DNA from: Bradyrhizobium sp. S69 | GTDB taxonomy: Bacteria; Pseudomonadota; Alphaproteobacteria; Rhizobiales; Xanthobacteraceae | Assembly: GCF_009766005.1 (NCBI RefSeq) | Contig: NZ_LMUK01000051.1 | Span: 62,001 to 126,000, forward strand | Length of the DNA stretch: 64,000 nt | Reading direction: 5' to 3' | In this document: piece after piece, positions 8,515 through 16,020 of the stretch | Numbering within the stretch: the first letter of the stretch is position 1 | How the letters are laid out: each line of letters opens with the position of its first letter | The notes under the pieces: model-generated | Database searches by the model: none | Seen by the model: only the letters and a program-made list of their open reading frames with translations | Told to the model about the DNA's origin: nothing | Program-made: the position numbers and the translations under genes

Positions 8515-8539
8515 TAAGGCGGCCGGACTCCGACCGCCT
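8509..8539 (-). terminator. Intrinsic terminator after the 31-residue peptide gene
   Basis: On the minus strand a 10-bp stem (AGGCGGTCGG with CCGGCCGCCT, one G-U pair) with a 3-nt loop is followed by TATTTTTT. It ends 15 nt after the peptide's stop codon and lies before the DUF6065-like gene. A short peptide cistron with its own terminator ahead of a longer gene is the usual way to make far more peptide than enzyme. Confidence 0.85.
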
Positions 8540-8554
8540 CAATATCGCGTTCGG

Positions 8555-8650
8555 CTAGCGCGAGCCGCCGCCACCGTTGATGAGCACCTTCACACCGCCG
8601 CTGCCGGTGCGCCGTACGATTGAGGATAATACGATTTTTTTCTTCGCCAT
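8555..8650 (-). CDS. 31-residue Lys/Gly-rich peptide (candidate modified-peptide precursor)
   Basis: A 31-codon gene too short for ordinary gene callers. It starts MAKKKIVLSSIVRR and ends VKVLINGGGGSR, with TGSGG in between. Support for expression: GGAGG at 8656-8660 five bases before the ATG, a promoter at 8698-8726, and an intrinsic terminator directly downstream. The layout, a basic/hydrophobic front and a Gly-rich end, resembles leader and core of a ribosomally made, modified peptide, but no Cys is present and Ser/Thr are few. The next gene on the strand is the DUF6065-like protein. Alternatives are a small basic peptide acting alone, or a regulatory leader peptide. Function is inference; the gene itself is well supported by its signals. 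Confidence 0.72.
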   Translation of the reverse strand: MAKKKIVLSSIVRRTGSGGVKVLINGGGGSR

Positions 8651-8697
8651 AAATTCCTCCATCAGGCTGTAGCTCTCCGTTCAATCTGAACACTCGC

Positions 8698-8726
8698 TTT
8701 ATATAATGAGTGACATATCAATGCAA
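8698..8726 (-). promoter_or_regulatory. Promoter of the 31-residue peptide gene
   Basis: On the minus strand TTGCAT (8726-8721) and TATAAA (8703-8698) are 17 bp apart, in AT-rich DNA. Transcription would start near 8691, leaving a leader of about 40 nt before the ATG at 8650. Confidence 0.65.
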
Positions 8727-8922
8727 CCAATGATCGATTTGATAAAATTCGATTTGAACTCACGAATCTCCATTCGGACAGCCGTCCTGACATTTTATTG
8801 GTGCCCGAAGTTCCGATCAATCGCGGATCGCCCTTGGGCTGTCTTTGTCCTTTAGCGCTGCTCAAAATTGTGCTATTCTTGATGGCGTTAAGTTAGCTAA
8901 AGGTCCAACGACGGAGGATACC

Positions 8923-9072
8923 ATGGCGATCCCCTCTCACGATCCAGACAGAGCTAAATTGCGCGAAGTGTTGAAAGAGGTCGAGCACGTTCGTGGCGAA
9001 TGCAAGCAGAACCACGAGGTCGTTAAGAAGTTAGATCTCATCAAACAATTGATCACAGAAGTTCAAGTCTGA
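8923..9072 (+). CDS. 49-residue charged helical protein
   Basis: The ATG at 8923 follows GGAGG (8913-8917) with five-base spacing. The protein (MAIPSHDPDRAKLREVLKEVEHV...) is strongly charged, with one cysteine (Cys27), heptad-like Leu/Val/Ile placement over residues 13-49 and no signal peptide, so it is probably a short cytoplasmic helical hairpin or coiled coil. No family is recognised. It lies about 160 bp upstream of the CHAT peptidase gene on the same strand, so it could be that peptidase's partner, inhibitor or substrate. Confidence 0.68.
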   Translation: MAIPSHDPDRAKLREVLKEVEHVRGECKQNHEVVKKLDLIKQLITEVQV

Positions 9073-9126
9073 TTCGAGAACGAGATGAGCGCCCTGCCAC
9101 GGGCGAATTTCCGATCCGTAGACACC

Positions 9127-9171
9127 GTTTTTCGGGATAGCGTTTTTCGAGATAGCGTGTTGCGGGATAAG
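9127..9171. repeat. Three 15-bp tandem repeats upstream of the CHAT gene
   Basis: GTTTTTCGGGATAGC, GTTTTTCGAGATAGC and GTGTTGCGGGATAAG lie head to tail at 9127-9141, 9142-9156 and 9157-9171. The CHAT gene's frame stays open through them back to a stop at 9119-9121, so they are either 5' leader or an unannotated N-terminal extension. Confidence 0.85.
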
Positions 9172-9229
9172 GGGGGCGCTCATTCTTACCGATCCGAGGC
9201 ATAAGCATACGGCACTGCTATCGCCGCAC

Positions 9230-10807
9230 GTGATCCACGGGCTCGCGCGTTCCGGAGTCGGGCTGACGGCAGCCTTGAACGATTGCAACAGCAGCGTCGC
9301 TATTTTCAGCGGCACGTGGAAACAACTGACCGTCAAGACTCAGCACGCTTTGAGCGCGTGGGCCGCGCAACATCCACAGCGCATGTGTGGATTGATTCAG
9401 TCTGATTTGCCTTCATTAACGGACTTTGGCGCAGGCGAAAGCCCGTGTTCGGCCAGCGATGTGCTGCTGATCGATTCGACCCGTAATATTTTGATCCGAC
9501 GCGGCAAAGAGATCGCGTGCAGCGCGGCGGACGTCATCTCCTTGCTGGACGATCCCTCAGCTTTGGCGGCGATAGCGATCACCGGGCATGGTGCCGAGAG
9601 CTACATTCAGTTTGGATCCGGCTGGATTTCAACCGACCCCGATCCACGTCTCCCCGGCGCAATACTTTCGCCGGATGTGATCCGCGCTCCGCTGCTGTTT
9701 TTGAACGCGTGTTCCTGCTTGCGCCTCGGCGACTCGGTCGTACCAAGGCAATATTCGTTGGCGGACAGGTTCTACCGGCGCGGCACCACCGTTGTCGGGG
9801 CTTTTCGCAACATTCAAACATCGGTCGATGCGGCCAGATTGTTTGCCGAAGGAATCACCGCCGGCGCGCCCGTCGGCGAAATCGTCAACCGGCTGAACGC
9901 GGAAGTCCTGTCACGGCAGGCGCTGATTCCGCCGTTTCAGCTGCTGGGGGTACCGCAGCGGCGGGTGGCTCCCGCGAAAACGGCCTATGCTTACGTCAGA
10001 GCCAAACAGGACAATTCAGCCGCCCTGGCGCTGGCCGGGCAGATATCCTGGGTCGAGCAGTTGCATCACACAATATCGAACTGGTTCGAGCCTTCGGCGC
10101 GGCTGGCGCAGAGTTTTCTGGAATTGAAACGCGTGGCGCGACCGCTGTTCGAATTGTGCCATCCAGACATTGCAAACCTTCTGGCCCCGGCGGAGATCGG
10201 TATCCTGGTCGACGGCGCGACGGACGCCGTGGTGCATCATCGCAACAATATCCTGCTGGAGCTGCAGCAAAAAATCCAGACCGGCCGTTGGCTGGAAAGC
10301 TACTACGGATCGGTTTCGAATCCGCGGCGCTCGCGATCCGCATCTCGACGAGGTGAGCTCGCGCCAACCATGGTGCATCTCTACGAGCCGTTCAATGCGG
10401 CAACGCTTCCGGTGATGCGTCTGGATTGTTGTGCGCGCGGCACGCTCGCGGAGTGGGTGGGGCCGCGGCCAACCGGGCGACCGAAGATGCGGGTGGGAAT
10501 CGATAATGTCGTCATTGATGTTCCGCCGCTGAAGAACGCCGAGATCGGCGCTGTATTTGTCCATCGAACTTCAGACGTCGGCAGCCAGGCGTGGCCACCC
10601 GGCGGCGGCCGGGTCTCGATACCTGTGGCGGATATTCCCTTTCACGGCCGAGTGACGGTGGTTGCGTCCGTCATCGGCGAGCGATCGCTTTGTTTTTTCT
10701 ATTCCACATTATTTGTCGAGCGGCCTTACGGATCGGCTTCAACGGCAGATTCCGCGACCGGCGCCGGCCCCTCGAATGGTCCCGTTCGAGCGTCGAAGCG
10801 CAAATGA
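9230..10807 (+). CDS. CHAT-domain (caspase-like) peptidase
   Basis: 525 residues from a GTG at 9230. The caspase/HetF-like core covers about 75-235: AIAITGHGAESYI carries His120 and LLFLNACSCLRLGD carries the expected nucleophile Cys161, followed by the usual GTTVVGAFRNIQTSVDAARLFAEGI region. The C-terminal 290 residues have no repeats that I recognise; a helical part (about 260-345) and a beta-rich end (about 365-500) could be a sensor. There is no TPR array, signal peptide or membrane helix. The start is uncertain: coding-like sequence (ILTDPRHKHTALLSPHVIHG) continues upstream to about 9182 behind AAGGGGGG, where only a rare ATT start is available. CHAT peptidases can work in regulated cell death and defence; here the neighbours are unknown small proteins. 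Confidence 0.82.
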   Translation: MIHGLARSGVGLTAALNDCNSSVAIFSGTWKQLTVKTQHALSAWAAQHPQRMCGLIQSDLPSLTDFGAGESPCSASDVLLIDSTRNILIRRGKEIACSAADVISLLDDPSALAAIAITGHGAESYIQFGSGWISTDPDPRLPGAILSPDVIRAPLLFLNACSCLRLGDSVVPRQYSLADRFYRRGTTVVGAFRNIQTSVDAARLFAEGITAGAPVGEIVNRLNAEVLSRQALIPPFQLLGVPQRRVAPAKTAYAYVRAKQDNSAALALAGQISWVEQLHHTISNWFEPSARLAQSFLELKRVARPLFELCHPDIANLLAPAEIGILVDGATDAVVHHRNNILLELQQKIQTGRWLESYYGSVSNPRRSRSASRRGELAPTMVHLYEPFNAATLPVMRLDCCARGTLAEWVGPRPTGRPKMRVGIDNVVIDVPPLKNAEIGAVFVHRTSDVGSQAWPPGGGRVSIPVADIPFHGRVTVVASVIGERSLCFFYSTLFVERPYGSASTADSATGAGPSNGPVRASKRK

Positions 10808-10810
10808 TCA

Positions 10811-10834
10811 TCGAAGCGTCCGGCAACGCTTCGA
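10811..10834. terminator. Hairpin between convergent CHAT and DinB genes
   Basis: A perfect 9-bp stem (TCGAAGCGT/ACGCTTCGA) with a 6-nt loop, in the 38-bp gap between the two stop codons. It has no U-tract; a bidirectional terminator is inferred from position. Confidence 0.5.
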
Positions 10835-10845
10835 CCCAACCCGGC

Positions 10846-11382
10846 CTAAGATGCTCTGGCTTGCGGCACGACCGCACTTGCCTTGATATGTTGCGGCAAG
10901 AACAGACCATCCAATTTGGGCGCCTCGACCGACGAGTTTTGCATCAGGACCGAGACTTGCCCGCGGTGGTGGATCTGGTGGCGAAAGATGTGAGCGACCT
11001 CAAGCATCATGGGCCATTCCTCAAATCCCTCTTGCGGCTCATCGTAACGGATCAGCGACCTCAAATCCCGGGCCGTCAATTGATCCATGAGTTCGGCAAT
11101 CTCGATGTCGATCGCACGCCGATCCCGGATATAGGCGTGCTTGGTCTCGTGCAAAATCTGCATGCCGGAGGTAATTCCCACATCCACCTGCCGAACTTCC
11201 CCAAGCCAGACTTTGTCCATCACCAAAACATGATTGAGAATTTGATGAATTGGCAGGCTTTTGGGAAATATCGGCTGATAGTATTCGTTGTCTGGCATTT
11301 TCAGAATTGCCGCGATAATTGCCTCGTTTGCCCACGAATTATATTCAGCATATGTTCGATGATAGGTAGACAGCATGTTCAT
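10846..11382 (-). CDS. DinB-family protein
   Basis: 178 residues with the four-helix DinB/YfiT-like pattern. Metal-ligand histidines are visible in NHVLVMDKVW (about 50-59) and in HIFRHQIHHRGQVSVLM near residue 140. Members include thiol-dependent transferases and many uncharacterised stress proteins. AGGAGG overlaps the end of the upstream aminotransferase gene, whose stop lies only 9 bp before this ATG, so the two are co-transcribed and probably act together, perhaps in small-molecule modification. Confidence 0.85.
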   Translation of the reverse strand: MNMLSTYHRTYAEYNSWANEAIIAAILKMPDNEYYQPIFPKSLPIHQILNHVLVMDKVWLGEVRQVDVGITSGMQILHETKHAYIRDRRAIDIEIAELMDQLTARDLRSLIRYDEPQEGFEEWPMMLEVAHIFRHQIHHRGQVSVLMQNSSVEAPKLDGLFLPQHIKASAVVPQARAS

Positions 11383-11391
11383 GACTTCCTC

Positions 11392-12600
11392 CTAAGTTGG
11401 ATGAAGGGCCATATCGCGATCCAGTATCTCAAAGAGAGCCTCCAGGAATCTGTCGTTGTCTCCTGGCCGGCCGATCGTCACACGTAAAAAGCTCTCGTAA
11501 CCGCTATCCTGGATCAGCGCGGTCAAAATGCGCCGATCTTGCAGGGATTTCTGCAGCGGTCGCGCCGGACGGCCAAAGTCGATCGCCAGAAAATTGGCGA
11601 GACTTGGAAGCACGGACAATCCCCGCTGCGTCAGTATCTTTCGTAGCCGCTCTCGTTCCTCCGATATCATTCGTACCGTGTTGTTGAGATGGGTTTGATC
11701 GGCCAGAGCGCTCAGCGCGGCTATTCGACCCAGATGCGAAATATTGAATACGGGCTGTACCCTTGCCACGGCCTCGGCAATCTCGGCATTGCCCGAAAGC
11801 AAATAGCCGATCCGCAAGCCCGCGAGACAGTAAGCCTTGGACAGGCTGCGAAGGATGACCCAATTCGTCGATGATTGCGCCAATGTTGGCAGGAGATCGG
11901 GCGAACCGGCCGCGACAGCAAACTCGTGATATGCCTCATCGAACACCAGAAGTACGTTTGGCGATACGCGTTCGAGCAGATATTCGAGGTCATTCAGAGA
12001 GATCGAACCGCCGGTGGGATTGTTGGGCGTCGCGATGAAAACAAGGCGAGTGTCCGCGGTGCAGGCATCGCAAATGGCACGGACATCGACGCGGCCGTCG
12101 TCCAGAAGGCCGGTCTGAACGATCCTGCCCCCCATGATCGAGCAAGCCTGGCGGTATTTTGCGAAGCTGGGCGCCGGAATCACCACCGGATCACCGGGCG
12201 ACACATATGCCAACGCAATGGCCTGGACCAGTTCGTCGCTACCGTTGCCGAGCACAATGAGTGACGCCGCAACCCTGCAACGGTCGGCCAATGCCGTGCG
12301 CAGGTCCAGCGGTTGCGGTATCGGATAGCGAAATATTTCCGCGGCATGTCTGCGGATCGACTCGACCACCTTCGATGATGGGGGCCATGGTCCCTCATTG
12401 AGGTGCATCGGGAGAACATCCGTATCCATATCCCAGGCCGTCGTCGGGTACCGGAATTTGGACGCCGGCAAGTTCAAGACCGCGTCCCGGGCTGCGATCG
12501 GAGATGTCTTTGCAGGATCAGAATTGGCAGGGCTGGAATTGGCAGGGCTGAAACTCGCGAGGTTGAGGAGGTCGTGGTCCGGATCACTGCTATCGGGCAT
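11392..12600 (-). CDS. Class I/II aminotransferase, histidinol-phosphate type
   Basis: 402 residues from the ATG at 12600, which has AGGGG six bases upstream. The PLP fold type I features are in order: GNGSDELVQAI, ATPNNPTGGSI, VFDEAYHEF, and SLSKAYCLAGLRIGY with the Schiff-base lysine, then a C-terminal FLRVTIGRPGDNDRFLEAL. The closest style is HisC-like. The his operon is not here, so the substrate is probably an aromatic or imidazole amine of a dedicated pathway. The N terminus carries an unusual low-complexity stretch (ASFSP, ANSSP, ANSDP) encoded by 15-bp tandem repeats. It is followed closely by the DinB gene and preceded by the C45 gene 221 bp upstream; that gap has no other gene that I can support. 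Confidence 0.87.
   Translation of the reverse strand: MPDSSDPDHDLLNLASFSPANSSPANSDPAKTSPIAARDAVLNLPASKFRYPTTAWDMDTDVLPMHLNEGPWPPSSKVVESIRRHAAEIFRYPIPQPLDLRTALADRCRVAASLIVLGNGSDELVQAIALAYVSPGDPVVIPAPSFAKYRQACSIMGGRIVQTGLLDDGRVDVRAICDACTADTRLVFIATPNNPTGGSISLNDLEYLLERVSPNVLLVFDEAYHEFAVAAGSPDLLPTLAQSSTNWVILRSLSKAYCLAGLRIGYLLSGNAEIAEAVARVQPVFNISHLGRIAALSALADQTHLNNTVRMISEERERLRKILTQRGLSVLPSLANFLAIDFGRPARPLQKSLQDRRILTALIQDSGYESFLRVTIGRPGDNDRFLEALFEILDRDMALHPT
12515..12559. repeat. Three 15-bp tandem repeats inside the aminotransferase gene
   Basis: Units at 12515-12529, 12530-12544 and 12545-12559 share (G)GG.T...ATTGGCA-type sequence. Read on the minus strand they encode ASFSP, ANSSP and ANSDP near residues 15-29 of the aminotransferase. 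The period is five codons, so length changes leave the reading frame intact. Confidence 0.85.
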
Positions 12601-12821
12601 CGACAACCCCTGCGCGATTTTCCAGCGGCTATTCCAGCAACCACCACCATGCACGCCACCATTCTATCGCGGCGCAGCACGGAACTGCTGCAAGTGAGGA
12701 TGCCTTGCAGCCTTTGGTTTCAGCAATATGCTGCAGCAACCGAGGGAAAATTGCAAGGGACCGCGTCTCGTTGACACATCGGCTGACCGGTTCCCTCGCC
12801 AATGAAGTCGCCGTTTTGAAT

Positions 12822-13928
12822 CTATTGCTGCAGACTGAACCGTTCAAACTGCTGTCGACACGGCGGGCCATTGGAAGCCGCAAGGCTAAAGGACGTCAGA
12901 TCCAGAACGATGCCGGCAAGCGTCGCAGCCCGTCGATCTGACGGCAAGCGCTCGTCCCCATGATGGCAAATGGAAAACGGGAAAGAGAAATGGTCCTGCA
13001 AAACAGCTTCAACGAACCGGTCATCGATTGAGCCCGTGCGGCTGGTGAGGAGACGGCGCATGCGATTGCCTCGAAAAATGCTGTCGGGCAGCAAACGCTC
13101 GAACAGCGAGACGGTACCGGGCATGCGTTCGAAATGATTTGCATGCGTAAGAACGCCACCCTCCGGATAGATGTACGCCGCATTTTCCTGCGTGAGCTCC
13201 AACCCGACCAGCTCCCCATCGCGGTGGCCCACCAGCAAATGGGTTGCTGTCGGGCGAGGCCTCGTGAGGGCCGCGCCCAACGCCTCCGCAAAGGTCTTCG
13301 CTTCGAGGATGGCCAGCACGCGTAGCCGAAAGGGAAGGCCGAACGGCGGGTTCTCGCAGCCCGGTGAAATCAGCGAATTATAGGCGAGGCCGATTCCGGC
13401 AGAATTCAATCCGACCGATGGGGCTACGCTGCCTGCTTCGTGCAATCCCAATACCGTCAATCCGCCCGGCCTGGCGCTTTTGATAACGACGAGGTTTTCC
13501 GCGATCGCGGCAATCCCGTCGAGGGTTTGCCCCAATTTCACATGTCCATCCGCGCAAGTTTCGGCCAGCAATCCGAACGATGTGCAACCATCGGTTTCCG
13601 TGCTTTGCGGAGCGCCCCGCGTCGCCCGCTTCGCCATCAGGGGAAAGCCGATTTCAAATCGCAGGTTCAGAAGCGCGACGTCCAGAACATCCATTTCGGC
13701 GAATTTTGCGATTGCTCCGATCTCGGCAAGAAGCCAGTCCTGAGTCAGGACCTCATGCATCCAGGCCGAGGCCTGAAGGCGTGCCGCCCCGCAACTCAGA
13801 CCATTTCGATCAAAACGCCGGTAACAAATGCCGACGTTGCGAGCGATCTCCCGTGCGAGCGAACTTCCATGAATCCGACCTCGCAGCTCAGGATCGTTTT
13901 CCGGCACCTCGATAAACGGATATGGCAT
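12822..13928 (-). CDS. C45-family autoproteolytic acyltransferase/hydrolase
   Basis: 368 residues from the ATG at 13928 (MPYPFIEVPENDPELRGRIHG); an alternative ATG lies at 13946. The family relates to isopenicillin N acyltransferase: an N-terminal nucleophile enzyme made as a proenzyme and cut before a cysteine. The expected pattern is present: GRIHG near 17-21, ALLNLRFEI (85-93), the cleavage/nucleophile site TDGCTSFGLL with Cys115, GQTLDG (133-138, where relatives have GQNWDW), GLNSAGIGLAYN, and THANHF in the second half. It may remove or transfer an acyl group on an amino compound. It is first in a minus-strand set with an aminotransferase and a DinB protein. Confidence 0.83.
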   Translation of the reverse strand: MPYPFIEVPENDPELRGRIHGSSLAREIARNVGICYRRFDRNGLSCGAARLQASAWMHEVLTQDWLLAEIGAIAKFAEMDVLDVALLNLRFEIGFPLMAKRATRGAPQSTETDGCTSFGLLAETCADGHVKLGQTLDGIAAIAENLVVIKSARPGGLTVLGLHEAGSVAPSVGLNSAGIGLAYNSLISPGCENPPFGLPFRLRVLAILEAKTFAEALGAALTRPRPTATHLLVGHRDGELVGLELTQENAAYIYPEGGVLTHANHFERMPGTVSLFERLLPDSIFRGNRMRRLLTSRTGSIDDRFVEAVLQDHFSFPFSICHHGDERLPSDRRAATLAGIVLDLTSFSLAASNGPPCRQQFERFSLQQ

Positions 13929-14186
13929 GGGATCATCTGATCTCATCAGGCCTGATGCAATCCGCAACCGGCTCTGGATGGCACACGCTGGAAAATTGGC
14001 TGTGTGCCTGTGCAACGAATGGTAGAGTGCCCACGGAAAGCGTCAAGCGCTTTTGTTACGGCAGGCGAGCGCACTGTCACCGCAATCCTGCGCGAGCAGG
14101 ATGTGATTTGCGACGACGAACCGACATCGTCATATCGACCCCTCCGACGTATAATGCGCCGGAACGAGTTTATTGGGATTTCGGCG

Positions 14187-15266
14187 ATGGATTCGAGTTC
14201 GGAGCGGGACGCGGCGGACAGGGCAGAGCCAGCTTCCAACCAGGCGAGTTCTAACCAAGTGAGGACCATCAACCTCGCCCTCCAGGGCGGCGGCGCGCAT
14301 GGCGCTTTTACCTGGGGCGTGCTCGACCGGCTGCTGGACGAAAAAGACCTCGCCTTCGAGGGGCTGAGCGCGACCAGCGCCGGCGCGATGAATGCCGCGG
14401 CCTTTGCCTATGGGTTGGCGGTTGGCGGCCGCGACGGCGCGCGCAAGGCGCTCACCGATTATTGGAGGCGTGTCAGCGAAGCCGCCCGGCTCGGCCCGTT
14501 GCAGCCGACCCTGATCGACCGGATGCTGGCGGATCACAGACTGTCGTGGTCGCCGGTGTTCTCCATGATCGGCTTCGTGTCGCGGATGCTGTCGCCCTAT
14601 CAGTTCAACCCTGCGAACTATAATCCGTTGCGCCAGGTGGTCGAGCAATCGATCGATTTCGACGTGCTGCAGCGGCCGGACTGTCCAGTGAAACTGTTCC
14701 TGTCGGCGACCAATGTGCGCACCGGCAAGGTGAAGATCTTCACCGGAAAGGAAATTTCAGTCGATGCCGTGATGGCTTCGGCGTGCCTCCCCACGATGTT
14801 TCACGCGGTGGAGATCGACGGCGAGGCTTATTGGGACGGCGGATATATGGGCAACCCCGCGATCTTCCCGCTGATCTATGGCTGCGAGAGCGCCGACATC
14901 GTCATTGTCCATATCAATCCGCTGTTCCGCGCGGAAGTGCCCCACTCCGCCGATGATATCCTCAACCGGATCAACGAAATCAGCTTCAACTCGTCGCTGA
15001 TGCGGGAGATGCGCGCGGTCAGTTTTGTCACCAAGCTCGTCACGCAAAAGCGCGTCGATGGCGGGCTCAAGCATGTGCTGATCCACAGCATCTCGGACGA
15101 CGCCTTCATGGGCGCGCTGACGCCCACCAGCAAATTCAACGCCGACTGGGACTTTCTGATTTTCCTGCGCGACCAGGGCCGAAAATGCGCAGACAAATGG
15201 CTGGCCGACCATTTTGCCAAACTCGGCGTCGAGTCCTCGGTGGACGCCGAACAGGTTTACCTCTGA
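14187..15266 (+). CDS. Patatin-like phospholipase
   Basis: 359 residues from the ATG at 14187. The oxyanion loop GGGAHG is at 34-39, the nucleophile serine is Ser64 in SATSAGAMNAAA, and the dyad aspartate is Asp217 in WDGGYMGNP. The elbow reads A-T-S-A-G rather than the usual G-T-S-A-G, a conservative change. There is no signal peptide or membrane segment. The C-terminal part is helical with no added domain, so it is a cytoplasmic esterase or lipid acyl hydrolase of the RssA/bacterial patatin kind. It is monocistronic and converges on the dehalogenase gene. Confidence 0.9.
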   Translation: MDSSSERDAADRAEPASNQASSNQVRTINLALQGGGAHGAFTWGVLDRLLDEKDLAFEGLSATSAGAMNAAAFAYGLAVGGRDGARKALTDYWRRVSEAARLGPLQPTLIDRMLADHRLSWSPVFSMIGFVSRMLSPYQFNPANYNPLRQVVEQSIDFDVLQRPDCPVKLFLSATNVRTGKVKIFTGKEISVDAVMASACLPTMFHAVEIDGEAYWDGGYMGNPAIFPLIYGCESADIVIVHINPLFRAEVPHSADDILNRINEISFNSSLMREMRAVSFVTKLVTQKRVDGGLKHVLIHSISDDAFMGALTPTSKFNADWDFLIFLRDQGRKCADKWLADHFAKLGVESSVDAEQVYL

Positions 15267-15285
15267 CGGCAGCGCGGTGCCGCGA

Positions 15286-16020
15286 TCAGCCGACGGCGCC
15301 GTGCGTCGGCCGGCTTGCCTGGTGAGTAGCGACGAGTTCGGCCAGCGAGTTGACGGTCAAGGTCGGCTCGGCGGTCGCCGCCAGCGTAGCGCCGGTGCCT
15401 TTTTTGCCGTGGCGGCGATTGACCCACACCGTCGTGAGACCCAACTGGCGGCCGGGAATCATATCGTGGTGCTTGCTTTGTGCGATGTGCAGGATCTCGT
15501 CCTTGTGGATGCCTAATTCGGACAATTTTCCGAACGCCGCTTCGAAATGCGCGAGCCCCGGCTTGTAGGACCCGACATCCTCCGCGGTAACGGTGAACGC
15601 CATTGGAATGTCGAGGCGCTTCAGGGTGCCGGCAAGAGAGGCGTTGTCGACGTTGGAGAGAATGCCCAGCCGGTAATGTCGCGCGAGATAGCGCAGGCTC
15701 TCGACCGTGTCGGAAAATGGCGGCCAAGCCGGCACCGACTGCGCGAACGCCGTCGCGCGGGCTGGATTCTCCTCCCAGCCGAATTGCTCTTCGATATCGC
15801 GCCAGGATCGCCGCAGCACCTCAGGATAAAGCAACGCCGGGCGCGTCTGCTGGTGCCTTGCCTGCATCAGCGCAAACGTCGACACCACGAGATCAGGCGG
15901 CACCTGCGAATCCATCTCCTGCAGCCAGGGACGAACCAGCTCGGCGATGCCGGTATCCCAATCGATCAGGGTGCCGTAGCAATCGAAGGTGCAAGCCTTG
16001 AAGCGCGCGAAGTCGATCAT
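15286..16020 (-). CDS. Haloacid dehalogenase type II-like HAD hydrolase
   Basis: 244 residues from the ATG at 16020. The nucleophile Asp13 lies in FDCYGTLIDWDTG, followed by an all-helical cap, LGILSNVDNASL (motif II), KPGLAHFEAAF (motif III Lys) and AQSKHHDMIPGRQLGLTTVWVNR (motif IV region). These are the marks of L-2-haloacid dehalogenase relatives, though phosphatase activity is possible. The start codon overlaps the stop of the upstream GntR gene by 4 bp (ATGA), so the two are translationally coupled and the regulator probably controls this enzyme. Confidence 0.88.
   Translation of the reverse strand: MIDFARFKACTFDCYGTLIDWDTGIAELVRPWLQEMDSQVPPDLVVSTFALMQARHQQTRPALLYPEVLRRSWRDIEEQFGWEENPARATAFAQSVPAWPPFSDTVESLRYLARHYRLGILSNVDNASLAGTLKRLDIPMAFTVTAEDVGSYKPGLAHFEAAFGKLSELGIHKDEILHIAQSKHHDMIPGRQLGLTTVWVNRRHGKKGTGATLAATAEPTLTVNSLAELVATHQASRPTHGAVG

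Noticed and set aside
8662..8865. Minus-strand frame of 67 residues upstream of the 31-residue peptide
   Set aside because: It overlaps the peptide's promoter and lacks a ribosome site; the composition is not protein-like.
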